64,000 nt of DNA, taken from positions 26,679,148 to 26,743,147 of the forward strand of contig CM017556.1 of the NCBI GenBank assembly GCA_007844125.1, in the 5' to 3' direction. Positions within the stretch are counted from its first letter, which is position 1. Every line of letters begins with the position of its first letter. Source of the stretch: Sinonovacula constricta (taxonomy: Eukaryota; Mollusca; Bivalvia; Cardiida; Solecurtidae). Below the pieces are notes generated by a model, which saw only the letters and a list, made by a program, of their open reading frames with translations, had not been told where the DNA came from and made no database searches. Below are positions 1 through 46,966 of the stretch, piece after piece. A program made the position numbers and the translations under genes.

Positions 1-1164
1 AATTGAGGAGCAAGATGTTTAGGAATAACTACGGCAAGCTATGATGACAATTATAGTGGCATATTGTGGCATTGGAAATCCATCCCGGAAATGAGATTCA
101 AACCCGGTTTTGTAGGATTTAGAACGATTGTACATAAGTTTCATGAAATACACAGATGAATACAATACATTTACACATCGACTGATAACCAAGACTAAAT
201 TTAATGCAATTGAAGAAGTGAATCCCATAGGGACAAATTTTAAACGTGGTCTTAACGCCACTGTCCATAGTTTAAAGTATGGTTCTTTTATATATAGCCT
301 TTTTCTTATATGACGGCCGGACAGGTAATTCAGGAACAAGATGTTTAGAATTAACTACGGCAAGCTACAATGACAATTATAATGGCATATTGCGGAATTG
401 GAAATCCATCCCGGAAATGAGATTCAAACCTGGATTTGTAGGATTTAGAACGATTGTACATAAGTTGCATAAAATACACAGATGAATGCAATACATTTAC
501 AGGTCGATCGACTGATAACCAAGAACTAAATTTAATGCAGTTGAAGAAGTAAATCCCATAGGGACAAATTTTAAACGTGACCTCCACGCAACTGTTCATA
601 GTTTAAAGTCAGGTTCTTTTATATATAGCCTTTTTCTTATATGACGGCCGGACAGGTACTTCGGGAACAAGATGTTCAGAATTAACTATATGGCAATCTA
701 TTAGGATAATTAGAAGGACATATAGCGGGATGCTAAATCCTTCCAAGAGATGATCTTCAAACACGGCTTTTGTAGGAGTCAGAACGATTTTACATATTTT
801 CATGAAATTCACACAATACATATCGTCTCCTGTGTATATTACAAATCGTCAGGTAATTAAAAACTTAATTTTGCAAATTATTCAAATAGTTTTAGGACAT
901 GTTGAAAATTCGGTATTTTATATATAGCCTTTTTCTAATATGACGCAAACACTGTATCGACTGATAGCCCAGAAGTAAATTTAATGCAATTGAAGAAGAA
1001 GTGAGTCCAATTCCGGCAACTTTTAAACGTGACCTCCACGCCACTGTTCATAGTTTAAAGTCATGTTCATTTATATATATAGCCTTTTTCTTATATGACG
1101 ACCGAACAGGTACTTCGAGAACAAGATGTTTAGAATTAACTATTTCAAGCTATGATGACAATTA

Positions 1165-1705
1165 TACACACATTCACATAGACACACATACACACATATA
1201 CATTCACACACATACAGACATACACACATACATACGGACATACATGTACACATACACACACATATACACACATACAAGCATACGCACGCACATACACACA
1301 CATACACACATACACGTATATCCGCATACACATTCACACTTACACACAAATACCCATACTTACATTCACACATGCATACACATAACATACACACATACAT
1401 ACACATACCAACATACACACATTCACACACATACCCATATACACATACACACATACATATATACATATACATATACACACATACACACACACACAAACAA
1501 ACATACATACATACACGCATACATACAGACACACATGCACACATACACACTTTACACATATACTCACATACACAAATACACGCATACGCACACACATGCA
1601 CACACATACACAAATACACGTATACCCGCATACACAAATACACACATGCACACATACACACTTACACACATATATCCATACTCACATAGACATACACATA
1701 CTGCG
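1165..1705. repeat. CACATA-type microsatellite 1
   Basis: Imperfect run of CA, CATA and CACATA motifs with scattered G and T substitutions. It begins right after AGCTATGATGACAATTATA of the 330-bp unit and ends at a GCGGACTAAGCAGAATTTTC junction. Long open frames inside it (Thr-His or Cys-Val-Tyr repeats) are artefacts of the repeat. Confidence 0.95.
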
Positions 1706-2244
1706 GACTAAGCAGAATTTTCATATGGGATTATATTTCAGTTGAAGAATTGAATCCAATTCGGAAAACTTTTAAACTTAACCTCCAAGAAACAATTCAT
1801 ATTTTAAAGTCAGGTTCTTTTACATATAGCCTTTTTCTTATATGACGGCCGGACAGGTAATTCAGGAACAAGATGTTTAGAATTAACTACGGCAAGCTAC
1901 GATGACAATTATAATGGCATATTGCGGAATTGGAAATCCATCCCGGAAATGAGATTCAAACCCGGATGTATATGATTTAGAACGATTGAATATAAGTTGC
2001 ATAAAATACTCAGATGAATGCAATACATTTACACGTCGATCGACTGATAAACAAGAACTAAATTTAATGCAGTTGAAGAAGTAAATCACATAGGGACAAA
2101 TTTTAAACGTGACCTCCACGCAACTGTTGATAGTTTAAAGTCAGGTTCATTTATATATATAGCCTTTTTCTTATATGACGGCCGAACAGGTACTTCGGGA
2201 ACAACATGTTTAGAATTAACTATTTCAAGCTATGAAGACAATTA

Positions 2245-2888
2245 TACACACATTCACATAGACACACATACACACATATACAAATTCACACACATACAGA
2301 CAAAAATACACACACACACCCACACACACATACACACACACATACCAACATACACACATACGCACACACATACGCACATACGCACATACACACATATATA
2401 CAAATACACACATGCACATACATACAAACATATATACACACATACACATATACAAACATACACACAAATTTACATATACACATACACACGCATACACACA
2501 CATACACACATACATACACATAACACATACACACACACATACATACACACATACTCACATAGACACATTCACAAACATACACACATACTCACATACACAC
2601 ATACATATATACATATACACATACACACACATACAGACATACACACATACATACGGACATACATGTACACATACACACACATATACACACATACAAGCAT
2701 ACGCACGCACATACACACACATACACACATACACGTATATCCGCATACACATTCACACTTACACACAAATACCCATACTTACATTCACACATGCATACAC
2801 ATAACATACACACATACACACATTCACACACATACACATATACACATACACACATACATATATACATATACACACATACACATATACA
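2245..2888. repeat. CACATA-type microsatellite 2
   Basis: Same composition and same left junction (GACAATTATA) as the first array. Its right side rejoins the 330-bp unit at CAAGCTACAATGACA, so here the microsatellite sits inside a short duplication of the junction sequence. Confidence 0.95.
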
Positions 2889-3704
2889 AGCTACAATGAC
2901 ACTTATAATGGCATATTGCGGAATTGGAAATCCATCCCGGAAATGAGATTCAAACCCGGATTTGTAGGATTTAGAACGATTGTACGTAAGTTGCATAAAA
3001 TACACAGATGAATACAATACATTTACAGGTCGATCGACTGATAACCAAGAACTAAATTTAATGAAGGTGAAGAAGTAAATCCCATAGGGACAAATTTTAA
3101 ACGTGACCTCCACGCAACTGTTCATAGTTTAAAGTCAGGTTCTTTTATATATATAGCCTTTTTCTTATATGACGGCCGGACAGGTACTTCGGGAACAAGA
3201 TGTTCAAAATTAACTATATGGCAATCTATTAGGATAATTAGAAGGACATATTGCGGGATGCGAAATCCTTCCAAGAGATGATCTTCAAACATGGCTTTTG
3301 TAGGAGTCAGAACGATTTTACATATGTTCATGAAATTCACACAATACATATCGTTTCCTGTGTATTTTACAAATCGTCAGGTAACTGGAAACTTAATTTT
3401 ACAAATTATTCAAATAGTTTTAGTTACTTGCCTTAGCAATGTTGAAAATTCGGTATTTTATATATAGCCTTTTTCTAATATGACGCAAAGACGGCATCGA
3501 CTGATAGCCCAGAAGTAAATTTAATGCAATTGAAGAAGAAGTGAGTCCAATTCTGGCAACTTTTAAACGTGACCTCCACGCCACTGTTCATAGTTTAAAG
3601 TCATGTTCATTTATATATATAGCCTTTTTCTTATATGACGACCGAACAGGTACTTCGGGAACAAGATGTTTAGAACTAACTACTTCAAGCTATGATGACA
3701 ATTA

Positions 3705-4721
3705 TACACACATACTCATAGACACACATACACACATATAGATACACAAATACACACACATACACACATTCACACACATACAGACATAAATACACACACA
3801 CACATATATACACACACATACCAACATACACACATACGCACACACATACGCACAAACGCACATACACACATATATACACATACACACATACACACACAAA
3901 CATACATACACACATATATACACACATACACACATACACATATACAAACATACACACAAATTTACATATACACATACACACACAGACACACATACATACA
4001 CATACACACATACACACACACATAAATACACACATACTCACATAGACACATTCACAAACATACACACATACTCACATACACACATACATATATACATATA
4101 CAAATACACACACATACAAACATACAGACATACACACATACATACGGACATACATGTACACATACACACATATATACACATACACACACATATACACACA
4201 TACAAGCATACGCACGCACATATACACACATACACACATACACGTATACCCGCATACACATTCACACTAACACCCAAATACCCATACTCACATTCACACA
4301 TGCATACACATAACATACACACATACATACACATACCCACATACACACATATACACCACACATACAGACATACACACATACACACATTCACAAACATACA
4401 CACATACTCACATACACACATGCACACATACACACATGCACACACATACACATATACACATACACACACACATACATATATACATATACATATACACACA
4501 TACACACACACACACAAACAAACATACATACATACACGCATACATACAGACACACATGCACACATACACACATATATACACATATACACACGTATACAAA
4601 TACACGCATACGCACACACATGCACACACATACACAAATACACGTATACCCGCATACATAAATACACACATGCACACACACTTACACACATATACCCATA
4701 CTCACATAGACACACACATAC
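3705..4721. repeat. CACATA-type microsatellite 3
   Basis: The longest array, about 1 kb. It starts at the same GACAATTATA junction and ends at the same GCGGACTAAGCAGAATTTTC junction as the first array. Blocks inside it, for example GACATACATGTACACATAC, also occur in arrays 1, 2 and 4, so the arrays share common descent. Confidence 0.95.
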
Positions 4722-5257
4722 AGCGGACTAAGCAGAATTTTCATTTGGGATTATATTTCAGTTGAAGAATTGAATCCAATTCGCAAAACTTTTAAACTTA
4801 ACCTCCAAGAAACAATTTATATTATAAAGTCAGGTTCTTTTACATATAGCCTTTTTCTTATATGACGGCCGGACATGTAATTGAGGAGCAAGATGTTTAG
4901 AAATAACTACGGCAATCTATGATGACAATTATAGTGGCATATTGTGGCATTGGAAATCCTTCCCGGAAATGAGATTCAAACCCGGATTTATAGGATTTAG
5001 AACGATTGAACATAAATTGCATAAAATACACAGATGAATGCAATACTTTTACACATCGACTGATAACCAAGACTAAATTAAATGCAGTTGAAGAAGTGAA
5101 TCCCATAGGGACAAATTTTAAACGTGGTCTAAACGCCACTGTCCCTAGTTTAAAGTAAGGTTGTTTTATATATAGCCTTTTTCTTATATGACGGCCGGAC
5201 AGGTAATTCAGGAACAAGATGTTTAGAATTAAATACTTCAAGCTATGATGACAATTA

Positions 5258-5898
5258 TACACACATACACCTACACACATACATACACACACACACACAC
5301 ATAAATACACACATACCTACATAGACACATTCACAAACATATACACATACTCACATAGACACAATCACACACATACAAACATACAGACATACACACATAC
5401 ATACACACATTCACACACATACAGACATAAATACACACACACACATACACACACGCATACCAACATACACACATACGCACACACATACGCACATACACAC
5501 ATATATACACAAACACATACATACACATATACAAACATACACAAAAATTTACATATACACATACACACACATACACACACATACATACACATACACAGAT
5601 ACACACACACATGCATACACACATACTCACATATACACATACACACACATACAAACATACAGACATACACACATACATACGGACATACATGTACACATAC
5701 ACACATATATACACATACACACACATATACACACATACAAGCATACGCACGCACATACACACACACACACACATACACGTATACCCGCATATACAAATAC
5801 ACACATTCACACTTACACACAAATACCCATACTCACATTCACACATGCATACACATAACATACACACATACATACACATACCCACATTCACACATACA
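5258..5898. repeat. CACATA-type microsatellite 4, cut by a hAT insertion
   Basis: Starts at the same unit junction (GATGACAATTATA). Its right side is broken by the CAGGGC-ended hAT element at 5899. CACATA/CATA repeats resume at 6767, which shows the element inserted into the microsatellite. Confidence 0.93.
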
Positions 5899-6766
5899 CA
5901 GGGCTTTTTCAGCCTGTCTCACAGGGCCGATATTCGGCCCCGTTCCCAGTGACAAATAGCGACCATTTTTCCCAATTTCAAGAAAAAAAAATCCCAATCT
6001 CATAAATTAATTCCCATTTGAACCGAAATGCCTTTTACCTTTAAAAATAAATAACCAAGAAACCATAAAATCAAGAGACTTTTCCAGTTAAGCGAATTGT
6101 TTGTTTACTTTTGATCGGTGATCTGTGAAAACTACTTCCCGTGAATTTATGTATGAATGTAACCGGTGAAAACATACGACTCTTACCCAGCCGTATACCG
6201 TAACGCAAGTTGAAGATGTGTCACGGAGCCATTCCAGATAACATTGTAATCAATATATGGTTTGAAAATTAACAGGAATTATTTTTTATTTCATAAACAA
6301 AAGTATTTTCGCCATAACTGTTTGACTGCGTATAAAACTGAAAGGAGTTATGAAGCAAAAACGGTACATTCAGTACCGGCTTTTATACTGACCCGCGAAA
6401 TATAGTGACGAAAAATGTTGGTTCAAAAAAAATTCTAAGCGATCTAGAATCTACCATCTTCTGTAGATGATGACCATAATACCATCCAGCACAAAAGCTG
6501 TGGAGAGAGGGTTCAGCACCATGAACCTACTAGGCACTTCTTTGAGAAGCTCCCTTTGCCAGGAAAAACTCTCCAATTTAATGAGAATATCTGTATTGAA
6601 GGCCCTGCAGAGCTTTATGAACAAACTCTGGAAGAGCTCTGTAACACTTTCAGGGACACAAAAACAAGGCAGATTAAGCTTTTTTCCCAAATTTGACTAT
6701 TTACCGCGTCAAAAATTCCCAATTTGGGCTGGGGCCTTTTTCCCCAAAATCCCTGAAAAAGCCCTG
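5899..6766 (+). mobile_element. Non-autonomous hAT element (868 bp)
   Basis: The ends are perfect 14-bp inverted repeats: CAGGGCTTTTTCAG at 5899 and CTGAAAAAGCCCTG ending at 6766. Microsatellite lies on both sides, so an 8-bp target duplication cannot be told apart from the repeat (CACATACA on the left, ATACACAC on the right). The interior keeps only the C-terminal part of a hAT transposase frame (6467-6700). The shape is that of an internally deleted derivative that would depend on a full-length relative. Confidence 0.85.
6467..6700 (+). pseudogene. hAT transposase C-terminal (dimerisation) fragment
   Basis: The translated fragment contains VERGFSTMNLLGTSLRSSL followed by LSNLMRISVLKAL. This matches the C-terminal hAT region, where the last catalytic acid (E of ERGFS) sits just before the dimerisation helices. 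The N-terminal zinc finger and the two catalytic aspartates are absent. The frame runs on into non-homologous element tail and microsatellite. It is a relic inside the 868-bp element with no independent start. Confidence 0.8.
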
Positions 6767-6920
6767 ATACACACATACAGACATACATACAGACACACAT
6801 ATGCACATACACACACATATACATACATACATACATACATACATACATACAAACACACTTACACACAAACACACACATAAACATATACACACATACATAC
6901 ATACATACATACATACATAT
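6767..6920. repeat. CATA/CACATA microsatellite between two hAT elements
   Basis: Runs of (CATA)n and CACATA fill the 154 bp between the two hAT elements. It is probably the continuation of the array broken at 5898. Confidence 0.92.
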
Positions 6921-9900
6921 CAGGGCTCGACATTAATGGTTGTCCGATTGCCCGGAGTAAGTAAAACGTAGCTTCGGGCAAGTTAAAATTTATTTTAGTT
7001 GCCCGATCGGGCAAGTAGGAAAACGACCGATCCTGACTATGAATGGTCTTGACTTTATCTTGTGTCATTTGTTGAATCATTCATTTCATCTGTCGATCAA
7101 TTGTTTTCCGATCACGTTTCTGCGCATTCGATCCCACGCATGCGCATGCCCAGTTTGGGTTTTCCACGGCGTTACTAATTTTAGATTGGACAGAAAGTAA
7201 TAACCGTCTAGCGCGGTTTGAACTCCTGCGTACATGTATTAGAGATATATGTTTGAATCATAAAATTTTATAACTAGATATGTGACAATAATTTCGATGA
7301 TTAGGTTTTATTTTTTTTTAATTTTGAAAATAATTCAAATAATGTAAATCTGGATCTACATCTTCGAAACTTTACGACAAACCGGGGATAATCAATGATT
7401 AAATTTTACGACTTTATAGAATCGGCTTTTGACAATGAAATTGTCGTCTGCTTTTAAAACTTACAGGTAACATGTCAGATTTATTTAAGTTTGGATTTAC
7501 ATTTTCCTCGAACAAATCTAAGGAAAAGGAGCCCGTAAATCCATCTAAACCCATTGAGACCAAGAAAAAGCATGAACTTAAGCGCAAACGGCGTTTTCTT
7601 CCAAAATGGAAGTCAGAGTATTCGTGGTTAAGGTTCGACGAAGAAAAAGTCGCGATGTTCTGCATGACTTGTGAAAAGTTTGGTGAAGACAAGTTGTCGT
7701 CATATGTAACCGGGTACTCCACCTTCCGTATCGAGTCCATCAAAAGCCATGAAAACTCTTCGTCACATGCAGATGCTTGCAAGAAACACACCTTTCATAA
7801 AATGAAAGAGGCACAGCAGACTGTTGTTTGTACATACACTGGGGACATTAATGTTGCGTCTACGTCGCTGTGTTTCGGAAATAGACCCGGCTGTGCTGAT
7901 GTTGTTGGTGGTTTAGACTTGAGCATACGAAAACTGAACGAAGGACAGCTTCAGAAGCTTTCAGTTTGCTTCAATTCTGCCTATTGGGTGGCAAAAAACG
8001 AACTTCCCTTTACCCTTTATCCATCTGTTCTTGAGCTGCAGCAAGTAAATGGTGTCGAGCTTGCTAAAAGCTACAAGAGTGACAATGCTTGCAGAAGGTA
8101 AGTTCTAGTTAGAACTAATACGTACATACATTATCTACGCTAGCTCTTAGTCTATATCAACTATGGTAATGGTCCAGCTTATTGATATTGTAGTATAGCT
8201 CAAATGGTTGTTTTGATGATTTAGAAATACCAAGTCTAACTAATTAGGTTGAGTGAATCAGGTATTATAATTAAATAAAACCAAGAGTGTTATAATCAAA
8301 TGTGTCATTATTGATTTCAGGTTTATGACATTTATTCACAAGGATCTGCAGAATATCGGGGATGACATGGTGAAGAAGGCTAGGGAACTCTCTATCATGT
8401 TCGATGGAGCAACGGATGTGTCGGTCTATGAGAATGAGTTGGTGTATGCAAGAGTGGTAAGGCTAATTAAATGAGACGTAAATCTACACATGTTTTAAAT
8501 TAGCAAGGAATTTCTGATGTCAAAATTTGCAGGTGGTAAATTTCAAGCAAAGTAGATGTAACATTACAAGAATATGATGGTCGCTCTACATGTACTCTAC
8601 ACATAGGTAATTGATGATGTTATTATACTGCAGTAAGGCCAAAATACAATAGTATATAGACAACTGGTAATTTGATATAAAAGAAATTTTATTGCCTGAA
8701 GTTTACTTAAACATGTTCTTATACTTCAACTGGATTACCTTTACTGATATTTGTCACTCCAGGTTGTTGGTGGTGTCCCTAGATGTTTTTACATCAAGAT
8801 GCAGACTGTGAAGCACGCTCATGCTGAAGGTGTCTTGGAAGCCATCGAATGTGCTATGACATATGGAAGGACAGGCTCATTGCTACTGGCAGTGACGGCG
8901 CCAGTGTAAACTTCGGTAAACACCACAGTGTAACAGCTCTCTTAAAAAGGAAAGCACCAAAGCTTATCCCCATGCACTGTGTGAATCATCGCTTAGAGTT
9001 GGGAGTGCTTGATGCCCTGAAGGACCGAGATGCAGGTGTCTTTGCAGACATAAAGTCAGTTCTTCTTCACTTGCATAAGCACAACCACTACTCAGCAAAA
9101 GCCCTTCGCGAGTTAAGAAGCTTGGCTGAAGCTCTGGAAGTAAAGATTTTGCGCCCAGCAAACCTAGAGGGCACGCGATGGATGCCACACCTTAGTCGTT
9201 CCTTGGCCATTCTGTTGAAGCCAGACACATACCGTGCCTTTGTCACTCATTTTGAGGACATTGTTGAGGCAGCAAAGGGTAGCGCAGATGTCCAGGGTCG
9301 TGCCAAACACATCTTGAAGCATCTCAAGTGTGAAAAGCTGATGCACTACATGCACTTTCTTCAAGATGTCCTCGAGATACTTAGTGATTTGTCACTTCAG
9401 TTCCAAACGGATACGTGCTCTATACCCGATGCTCTTGATGCCCTTGAAACTGCTTGTTTAAGGCTTGTGGCTCTGCAACAACGTACAGGCAAGAATCTTC
9501 AAAGATTTCTTGATGGTACTACGGAGCAGCTAGTGTACCAAGAAGTTCAGCTGTCACGCTCTCCACTGACAGAAGAACAGATTACTACCAAAAAGAACTC
9601 CTTAGTGGACGGCGTAATTGACCACATCAGTGGAAGACTCAAAGATCTTGATACATCACCAGTCCTGAAAGCAATGCAGATATTTTTCATGGTAAACTTA
9701 CCTGAATCCGAACCTGATCTGGCCACATATGGAGAAGCTCAGATCGTCACACTCTGTGACTACTTTAGGGACACCCTTGAACGAATGGGTTGTCAAATTG
9801 ATAGCATTGAGCTAGAATGGGCTGCATTAAAGGCTCACATGTTTCGACACAAGGAACGTGCAACTGAGGTCTTGTACAAGAAACTCTTCACAGACGAAAA

Positions 9901-10530
9901 TTTGCAGAACAGGTACAAGAATATCCTGATGTTTGTGGAAATCGTGTTGGTCATACCTACCTCGAGTGCTATTTGTGAGAGAGGTTTCTCCGCCATGGCC
10001 AGAATAAAATCTGACTGGAGAGCCTCTCTACAGCCTGAGATGCTAAATTGCCTCATGGCCATCTCCGTTGCTGGTCCACCAGTGGGCGAATATAACTGCA
10101 CCCGAGCACTGAATTTGTGGTACACTGGAGGTCAGAGGAGCAGACGGCCCTTGTTTACAGGGGAAGAGGATTTTGACATTGACATTGAAATTGACTGATT
10201 GTAATGTTCACTGAATTGTTGTACAACCTTTGACTTCAGATACTTTAGGACATACATGTTGTATGTAACGATGACTAAGTTTTTAAATGAAAAGTTTATT
10301 GCAGTTTCTCCAAGTTTATTGTTTTGTTAGGAAATCTTTATTAAACACATGAGAATGTAAAGTGAGTTGTGTATTGTAATTAAAACACCATTTTACAACC
10401 CCATCTTGCTTTTTCAGTCAAGAAATATGAAAATGACTATTTGGGCAAGTTCAAATTTGGTTCGGGCAAGTATTTTTTTTCAGTACTTGCCCGAAGGGCA
10501 AGTTTGCTGAAAAGTTAATGTAGAGCCCTG
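6921..10530 (+). mobile_element. Near-complete hAT transposon, TTF-finger (ZNF862-like) type
   Basis: Terminal inverted repeats are CAGGGCTCGACATTAA at 6921 and, read on the other strand, CAGGGCTCTACATTAA ending at 10530 (15 of 16 match). Subterminal TTGCCCG/CGGGCAA motifs cluster at both ends (about 6945-7020 and 10440-10505), as expected for transposase-binding sites. The 3.6-kb body carries a transposase gene with introns. No matching 8-bp target duplication is visible: ATACATAT (microsatellite) flanks the left and TCAACCAT (82-bp repeat) the right. One flank may have been exchanged by recombination. Confidence 0.9.
7472..10198 (+). pseudogene. hAT transposase, three exons, one frameshift
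   Basis: Transposase of the hAT element, a nuclear cut-and-paste enzyme. Exon 1 is 7472-8097 (donor GTAAG), exon 2 8321-8456 (acceptor TTTCAG, donor GTAAGG), exon 3 8763-10198 (acceptor CTCCAG). Phases agree between exons 1 and 2. Exon 1 begins at an ATG and encodes a basic segment (residues ~31-47) and a TTF-type zinc finger with C64, C67, H93 and H99. Exon 2 holds MFDGATD with the first catalytic aspartate. Exon 3 holds TGSDGASVN (second aspartate), HCVNHRLELG and CERGFSAM (final glutamate plus dimerisation region). Exon 3 opens in the frame giving IKMQTVKHAHAEG, but the conserved part from about 8855 lies in another frame. A one-base loss (or two-base gain) near 8840-8860 therefore breaks the protein. 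No other stop is seen in about 730 codons, so the copy is young or the frameshift is a sequence error. Confidence 0.88.
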
Positions 10531-10860
10531 TCAACCATTCATTCGCACCTGTACCAACCATATATACATGGTCATGGACAGATAAATACATGTTATTGAG
10601 ATATAGACCAGGTCAACCATTCCCATCTGTACCAACCATATAAACATGGTCATGGACAGATATTTACATGTTATTGAGATATAGACCATGTCAACCATTC
10701 ATTCCCACCTGTATTAACCATATATACATGGTCATGGACAGATATATACCCTTACATGTCTCTGAGATATTAACCAGGTCAACCATTCATTATCGCCTAT
10801 ACTAACCATATATACATGGTCATGGACAGATATATACATGTTATTGAGATATAGACCATG
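10531..10860. repeat. Four tandem copies of an ~82-bp repeat
   Basis: Units start at 10531, 10613, 10691 and 10779 with TCAACCATTC and continue through AACCATATATACATGGTCATGGACAGATA and GAGATATAGACCA. Unit lengths are 82, 78, 88 and ~82 bp. The array abuts the right end of the hAT element exactly. Confidence 0.92.
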
Positions 10861-11828
10861 ATCCGGTTTGAATCCCTTTGTCGTCTTGCAATCAGAACTA
10901 AGAGAGTGACACGGCCCAGAATGGACCTAGCAGACACAAGAGAGAAAAAAAAGGGTTATTATGTAGATGTTTGATATTGATGTTTAAAGCTAATCAGATT
11001 GCATTCTTTGTGCTGGAGATTTTGCTCATTTTTATTTTCCTTATGAAATTCCTGAGCGGGTAATGATTTTGAAAGCAAGTTATTGTGCAGATGTTTCATC
11101 TTTTCAGTAAAATTTCTTTACTAATCAATCATATTAATTGACACTTTTGGCTTTACCTTCGCGGCTTCGGTGGTTTAAAGCTCTGCCTTGCTGTGATTAA
11201 CACATGATATATACAAAACCTCTAGCTACACTATTGATGTTGTACTTTTCTAATATTTCAATTCTTAGTACACATGTATAGTTCCATGCGTTACATTATC
11301 TGTAAGAGATCCAGTGATTCACCTGACTACTATAGACATCTTTTCAATTGTGTCCTTCTATCAGCGTTTTGTTTTACTAACCCATTAACGTATTGGCGTA
11401 TCATTTCCTAAGCGCAAATCCACTGGCCATCCCCAAGGTATTATTGACATTATTTGTGCAAAATTTAACTAGAATTTCAGTTATCTTTCATAATTTACAT
11501 TAACTAACAGTATATATTTATATGTTTTTGTTGTTGTTTTATTTGTTGTTGTTTTTTATTTATATATTAAGCAAAAAAAAAAACAACGTTGGATTAACGT
11601 GCAAGTTTAAATTAAGATGTCATTTTATTTTGGTATTCTTACGTTTGGTACTTTTAAATAATACATTTTTCTCGATGTAATTAATTTAGTGTGGAAAACA
11701 CACTTGATATATACCGGTCTTAATGTTGGCTGCTCTATACTTCGGCTAGCTGAGTTAATCATTGTTGCTTGCTGCATGTAGCTTTATTTTAGTCAACAGT
11801 AGATCTACAACACCACATAAAGTACACA
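10861..11828. other. Region upstream of ZC4H2, probable promoter/5'UTR
   Basis: No coding match here. The ZC4H2 start codon lies at its right edge. An in-frame TAG sits at 11790-11792 as part of TTATTTTAG, which would also serve as a splice acceptor, so an upstream non-coding exon is possible. No TATA box or CpG-rich stretch stands out. Confidence 0.4.
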
Positions 11829-46371
<34,543 letters not shown>

Positions 46372-46820
46372 GCCAACCGAAGGTTTTGTCTGCATACCAT
46401 AACTTCCATCACATAACCTCAATTAAATTTCATTTATCGATCTTTTAGTATTTAACTTAGGGATATTTGTCAAATCCTACTAATGATTTTCTAATATTCG
46501 GCCGTAGATGTGTGATAAAAGCGTAGCGGTTATTAGGGCAACAGAGAATGTTTGTAAATGTGTGAACAATATCGTATTGTTACAATTAGTTATACTATGA
46601 ACAATTAACGCTTAAAGGCAAAACTGTAGTTATCCGTCAATGTATAATTTACTTATTATTATAGGATCATGGTTCACCTTTAAAAACTTTGTATTAACTA
46701 ATGACTTGTTAAATTAAAGGAGCTACTTAGGTACTGTTTAATGGTAACATATATCAATTTAATAAGACCTTATAGTTATTTTATTTGAAATTGTTAAATA
46801 AATACAAACCGACACTTAAC
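46372..46820 (+). other. ZC4H2: Probable ZC4H2 3'UTR
   Basis: AT-rich sequence after the stop. The first AATAAA downstream is at 46797-46802, so the 3'UTR would be about 450 bases. Confidence 0.5.
46797..46802 (+). terminator. Candidate polyadenylation signal AATAAA of ZC4H2
   Basis: Canonical hexamer, the first one after the stop codon on the + strand. T-rich stretches follow at about 46865. Actual use is not shown by sequence alone. Confidence 0.5.
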
Positions 46821-46966
46821 TTAAATATTTTACCAAAAATCATACAATTAATTATCACAAACATTTTTTTCTATGAACTAGCCTTAACCGACACTTAACT
46901 TTAATATTTTACTAAAATCATACAATTTATTATCACAAACATTTTTTTTCTATAAACTAGCCTTAT
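46808..46966. repeat. Tandem duplication of 79 bp
   Basis: ACCGACACTTAACTTTAATATTTTAC... starts at 46808 and again at 46887. Copies differ at a handful of positions. It lies just past the candidate polyadenylation signal. Confidence 0.9.

Larger units (their letters stand above)
1..5898. repeat. Higher-order tandem array of ~330-bp units with embedded microsatellites
   Basis: Diverged copies of a ~330-bp unit follow each other. Landmarks recur in the same order: TATATAGCCTTTTTCTTATATGACG, a fixed run around GGAACAAGATGTTTAGAATTAACT, CGGAAATGAGATTCAAACC, and CGTGACCTCCACGC. The TATATAGCC landmark is seen near 291, 622, 921, 1078, 1815, 2157, 3153, 3463, 3616, 4846 and 5171. A larger block (about 640-1700) recurs about 2.5 kb later (about 3165-4720), so the array is higher-order. 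Four CACATA-type microsatellites interrupt units. The family is not one I recognise. Its left edge lies outside the window. Confidence 0.85.

Noticed and set aside
1001..5952. Many long open frames rich in Thr-His or Cys-Val-Tyr on both strands
   Set aside because: They are translations of CACATA/TGTATG microsatellite, which lacks stops in most frames.
8964..10125. Minus-strand frames opposite hAT exon 3
   Set aside because: Shadows of the transposase coding strand with no motif of their own.
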